From Pseudomonas sp. CFBP13508 (GTDB taxonomy: Bacteria > Pseudomonadota > Gammaproteobacteria > Pseudomonadales > Pseudomonadaceae), in NCBI RefSeq assembly GCF_005233515.1, contig NZ_QFZZ01000005.1, positions 390,577-454,576 of the forward strand: 64,000 nucleotides of DNA. The letters run 5' to 3'. The position numbers and the translations under genes are program-made. How positions within the stretch are numbered: the stretch's first letter is position 1; each line of letters starts with the position of its first letter. Below the pieces are notes generated by a model. The model had not been told where the DNA came from and ran no database searches. It saw only the letters and a program-made list of their open reading frames with translations. Of the stretch, positions 61,929 to 64,000 are shown piece by piece.

Positions 61929-63863
61929 GTGTCAGCCGTTCTCTCACTGTTACAAAGCCGTTTGTTGCGGCCGGTGTTCGTTACCCTTGGTATCGCCCTT
62001 TTGGTGCAGGTGTTGGTGGCGGTTGCCCTGACGCGGAGCACGGTGACCGCGCTGGAAGCCGATCTGGCCGTGCGCCTGGGTGCCGACAGCCAGAAACTCT
62101 CCGGTGAGCTGGAGCAGGCCGGGCGTGAAGTCACTTCGAGTCTTGATGCGCTGTCAGCCAGTACTCGTCAGCGCCTCACGGCTGGCCTGTCCACACGCCT
62201 CAAAGATGAGCAGGCGCAACTGCGGGCGACGCTGGAAAAGGATCTGAAGGATTCGGCCAACGACATGGCGCAGTTGCTTGCATCCGTAGCGCCGCGTGCG
62301 ATGTGGGACAGCGACGTGCCGACGCTGTCGGAGTTCGCTCGTCGCGCCCAGCGCAACCCCAACGTGCTGTTCGTGGTGTATGACGACGCCACCGGCCAGC
62401 ACCTGACCCGTTATCTCAACCGTGAAAACCCGATCAACAAGGCCTTGCTGGAAAAGGGTCAGGGCGAGCGTGCGCTGGATAAGGTGCTGGATGCGGCGAA
62501 GAATGATCCTTCGGTCTACTACCTCGAGGCCTCGATCAATCCCAATGGCGTGGAAATCGGCAAAGTGCTGATGGGCGTGTCCACGGCCTCGGTGGAAACC
62601 GATCTGGCCGAGCTCGACAAGCGCTTCCTCGCGCTGATTGCCAGCAGCGATCAATTGGTCGGCGACAGCCTCAAAGGCGCAGCGGCGGACAGCGCCAAGG
62701 CAATGCAGGCGCGCCTGCAATCGGCGCAGGGCACCGCTGGTGAAATGAAAGCCAACACCGCACAAACCGTTCAAGACGCTGCCGCGACACTGCGCTGGCG
62801 TATCGGCCTTGGCCTGGCGCTGGTCGGTTGCGGCGTGTTGCTGTTGCTGGCGGTGGTCCTCGGTCATCGTGTAGTCAATCGCCTGAAAATGCTCAACGCG
62901 GCGATGGACGATCTGGCGGCAGGCGAGGGCGATCTGACCAAGCGTGTGCAGATCAACAGCAAGGATGAAATCGGCGACATGGCGGCGGCGGTCAATCGCT
63001 TCGTCGACAAGTTGCAGCCGATCGTACGCGAGGCCGGCGATGTCGCTCAGCGCACTGGCGTGGAAATCGGCGCGATGACTTTGCGCAACGCTGGCGCCGA
63101 TGCCGCTGCCGGAATGCAGCGCGATGAAGTTGCAGAAAGCCTTCGCGCGCTGTCGCAAATGGCAGACGAGGCGCAGTCGGAAAGTCAGGCGATGCAGGCG
63201 GCGCTCAAGCAGGTTGTCGATATTCGTCAGGCCACCGATGAGAACACTCGTACTTCCGCCAAGGTCGGCAGCCTGATCGAAGCGCTGGCCGGGCAGGTCG
63301 ATACCGGGGCGAAGGTCATCGAGCGACTGGCGCAGCAGAGTGAGCAAATCGAGGTGGTGTTGACGGTGATTCATGGCATCGCTGAACAGACCAACCTGCT
63401 GGCGTTGAACGCTGCGATCGAGGCGGCGCGGGCCGGTGAGACCGGGCGTGGTTTCGCCGTGGTCGCCGATGAAGTGCGTGCGCTGGCGAGCAAAACGCAG
63501 AGCTCGACGGGTGATATTCAAGCGCACATCGTCGCTCTGCAGCAGGGCGCACGTGAGGCGGTCGAGGCGATTGGTCAGGCCGGACGGCAGGCCAGCGAAG
63601 GTTTGCTGGTGTTGCGCGACAGTGCGCGGTTGCAGCAGTCGGTGCAGGCTTCGGTTGAGCAGGTGCATGCGGCGATCGGTCTGGCGACGCAAGCAGCAGC
63701 GCATCAGGCGCAGGGTGCACAGGCAGTGCGTGGGCGGGTCGAGACGATTCATGCACAGGCCGAGAAAGCGGCGCAGGCAGTGGTGGAGACCACGGCCAGT
63801 GGCAAGGTGCTGGATGGCCTGGCTGCGCAATTGAAGGCTAGCCTGGGACAATTCCGCGCTTAA
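61929..63863 (+). CDS. Methyl-accepting chemotaxis protein
   Basis: The 644-residue chemoreceptor has TM1 (about 14-35), a periplasmic region of about 260 residues of unknown ligand type, TM2 (about 300-322), a HAMP domain (about 323-375, HRVVNRLKMLNAAM to NRFVDKL), and a cytoplasmic signalling domain. The hairpin tip matches the highly conserved MCP core (GIAEQTNLLALNAAIEAARAG and FAVVADEVRALA). No CheR-docking pentapeptide is seen at the end. The GTG at 61929 has AGAGGGA 7 bp upstream. A MotAB stator is also in this window, but the receptor is a separate unit. Confidence 0.9.
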   Translation: MSAVLSLLQSRLLRPVFVTLGIALLVQVLVAVALTRSTVTALEADLAVRLGADSQKLSGELEQAGREVTSSLDALSASTRQRLTAGLSTRLKDEQAQLRATLEKDLKDSANDMAQLLASVAPRAMWDSDVPTLSEFARRAQRNPNVLFVVYDDATGQHLTRYLNRENPINKALLEKGQGERALDKVLDAAKNDPSVYYLEASINPNGVEIGKVLMGVSTASVETDLAELDKRFLALIASSDQLVGDSLKGAAADSAKAMQARLQSAQGTAGEMKANTAQTVQDAAATLRWRIGLGLALVGCGVLLLLAVVLGHRVVNRLKMLNAAMDDLAAGEGDLTKRVQINSKDEIGDMAAAVNRFVDKLQPIVREAGDVAQRTGVEIGAMTLRNAGADAAAGMQRDEVAESLRALSQMADEAQSESQAMQAALKQVVDIRQATDENTRTSAKVGSLIEALAGQVDTGAKVIERLAQQSEQIEVVLTVIHGIAEQTNLLALNAAIEAARAGETGRGFAVVADEVRALASKTQSSTGDIQAHIVALQQGAREAVEAIGQAGRQASEGLLVLRDSARLQQSVQASVEQVHAAIGLATQAAAHQAQGAQAVRGRVETIHAQAEKAAQAVVETTASGKVLDGLAAQLKASLGQFRA

Positions 63864-63901
63864 GATCAAAAGATCGCAGCCTGCGGCAGCTCCTACAGGG
63901 A
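63864..63901. repeat. Single arm of the GATCGCAGCC REP family
   Basis: AAGATCAAAAGATCGCAGCC through CAGCTCCTACAGGGAAA matches one arm of the element at 10444-10523 almost exactly, and it begins at the chemoreceptor stop codon. The remaining 99 bp to the window end show no feature. Confidence 0.8.
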
Positions 63902-64000
63902 AACGCAAATTCCGATGTAGATACCGTCTTGAGCCTCACCGGGCAAGCGCAAGTTTCGGGTCATATGGCAGTCCTGACTTGAGCACTCCGTAAACGAAGT

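Overview
The window is one contiguous piece of a Pseudomonas chromosome, most likely from the P. fluorescens group. The GC content is about 60 percent, and the gene order follows the P. aeruginosa PAO1 order from mig-14 (PA5003) down to purA (PA4938), as I recall that map. The departures are typical of fluorescent pseudomonads: no fimX, many REP/REPIN-type repeats, and small accessory insertions. I see 54 protein genes. I see no rRNA, tRNA, CRISPR array, prophage or insertion sequence.

Layout. Positions 1-10443 hold an LPS outer-core and inner-core block: mig-14 (cut by the window edge), the de-N-acetylase dnpA, glycosyltransferases ssg, an extra family-2-like enzyme and a wapR-like enzyme, a WaaP-like kinase, the O-antigen ligase waaL, the lipid A flippase msbA and hldE. 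Positions 10528-16253 hold oxidoreductases, a small multidrug pump with a divergent LysR regulator, and waaA. A 0.6-kb tandem repeat abuts a TolC-family gene. Divergent from that gene is a TPP riboswitch driving thiC, followed by the predicted HMP transporter cytX.

Positions 22044-32782 hold the nudF-yqiB-cpdA-yqiA-parE module known from E. coli, then two small envelope genes lying between parE and parC, then a PqiC-like lipoprotein. Positions 33130-43247 hold the divergent ahpA/ytjB-like gene and serB, a possible PilZ-type protein, psd, rhdA, an HDOD protein and the motAB stator genes. Positions 45270-61789 hold the housekeeping run rsgA, orn, a TRIC channel, queG, nnr, tsaE, amiB, mutL, miaA, hfq, hflX, hflK, hflC, hisZ and purA, much of it tightly overlapping. 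A methyl-accepting chemotaxis protein closes the window.

The most interesting locus is at 43512-44956. There, a two-gene minus-strand operon, a caspase-like peptidase followed by a stand-alone TIR-domain protein with a 1-nt overlap, sits between motB and rsgA, which I recall as adjacent in PAO1. Both proteins keep their expected catalytic residues. The pair matches the architecture of a TIR-signalling anti-phage system with a caspase-like effector (the recently described type IV Thoeris type, from memory). Secondary points of interest are several repeat expansions. One array includes the stop codon of the TolC-family gene. Another family has a 133-bp unit amplified between cpdA and yqiA, with relatives at two more sites. 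The AhpA/YtjB-like membrane protein also carries what looks like a degenerate class III nucleotide cyclase domain.
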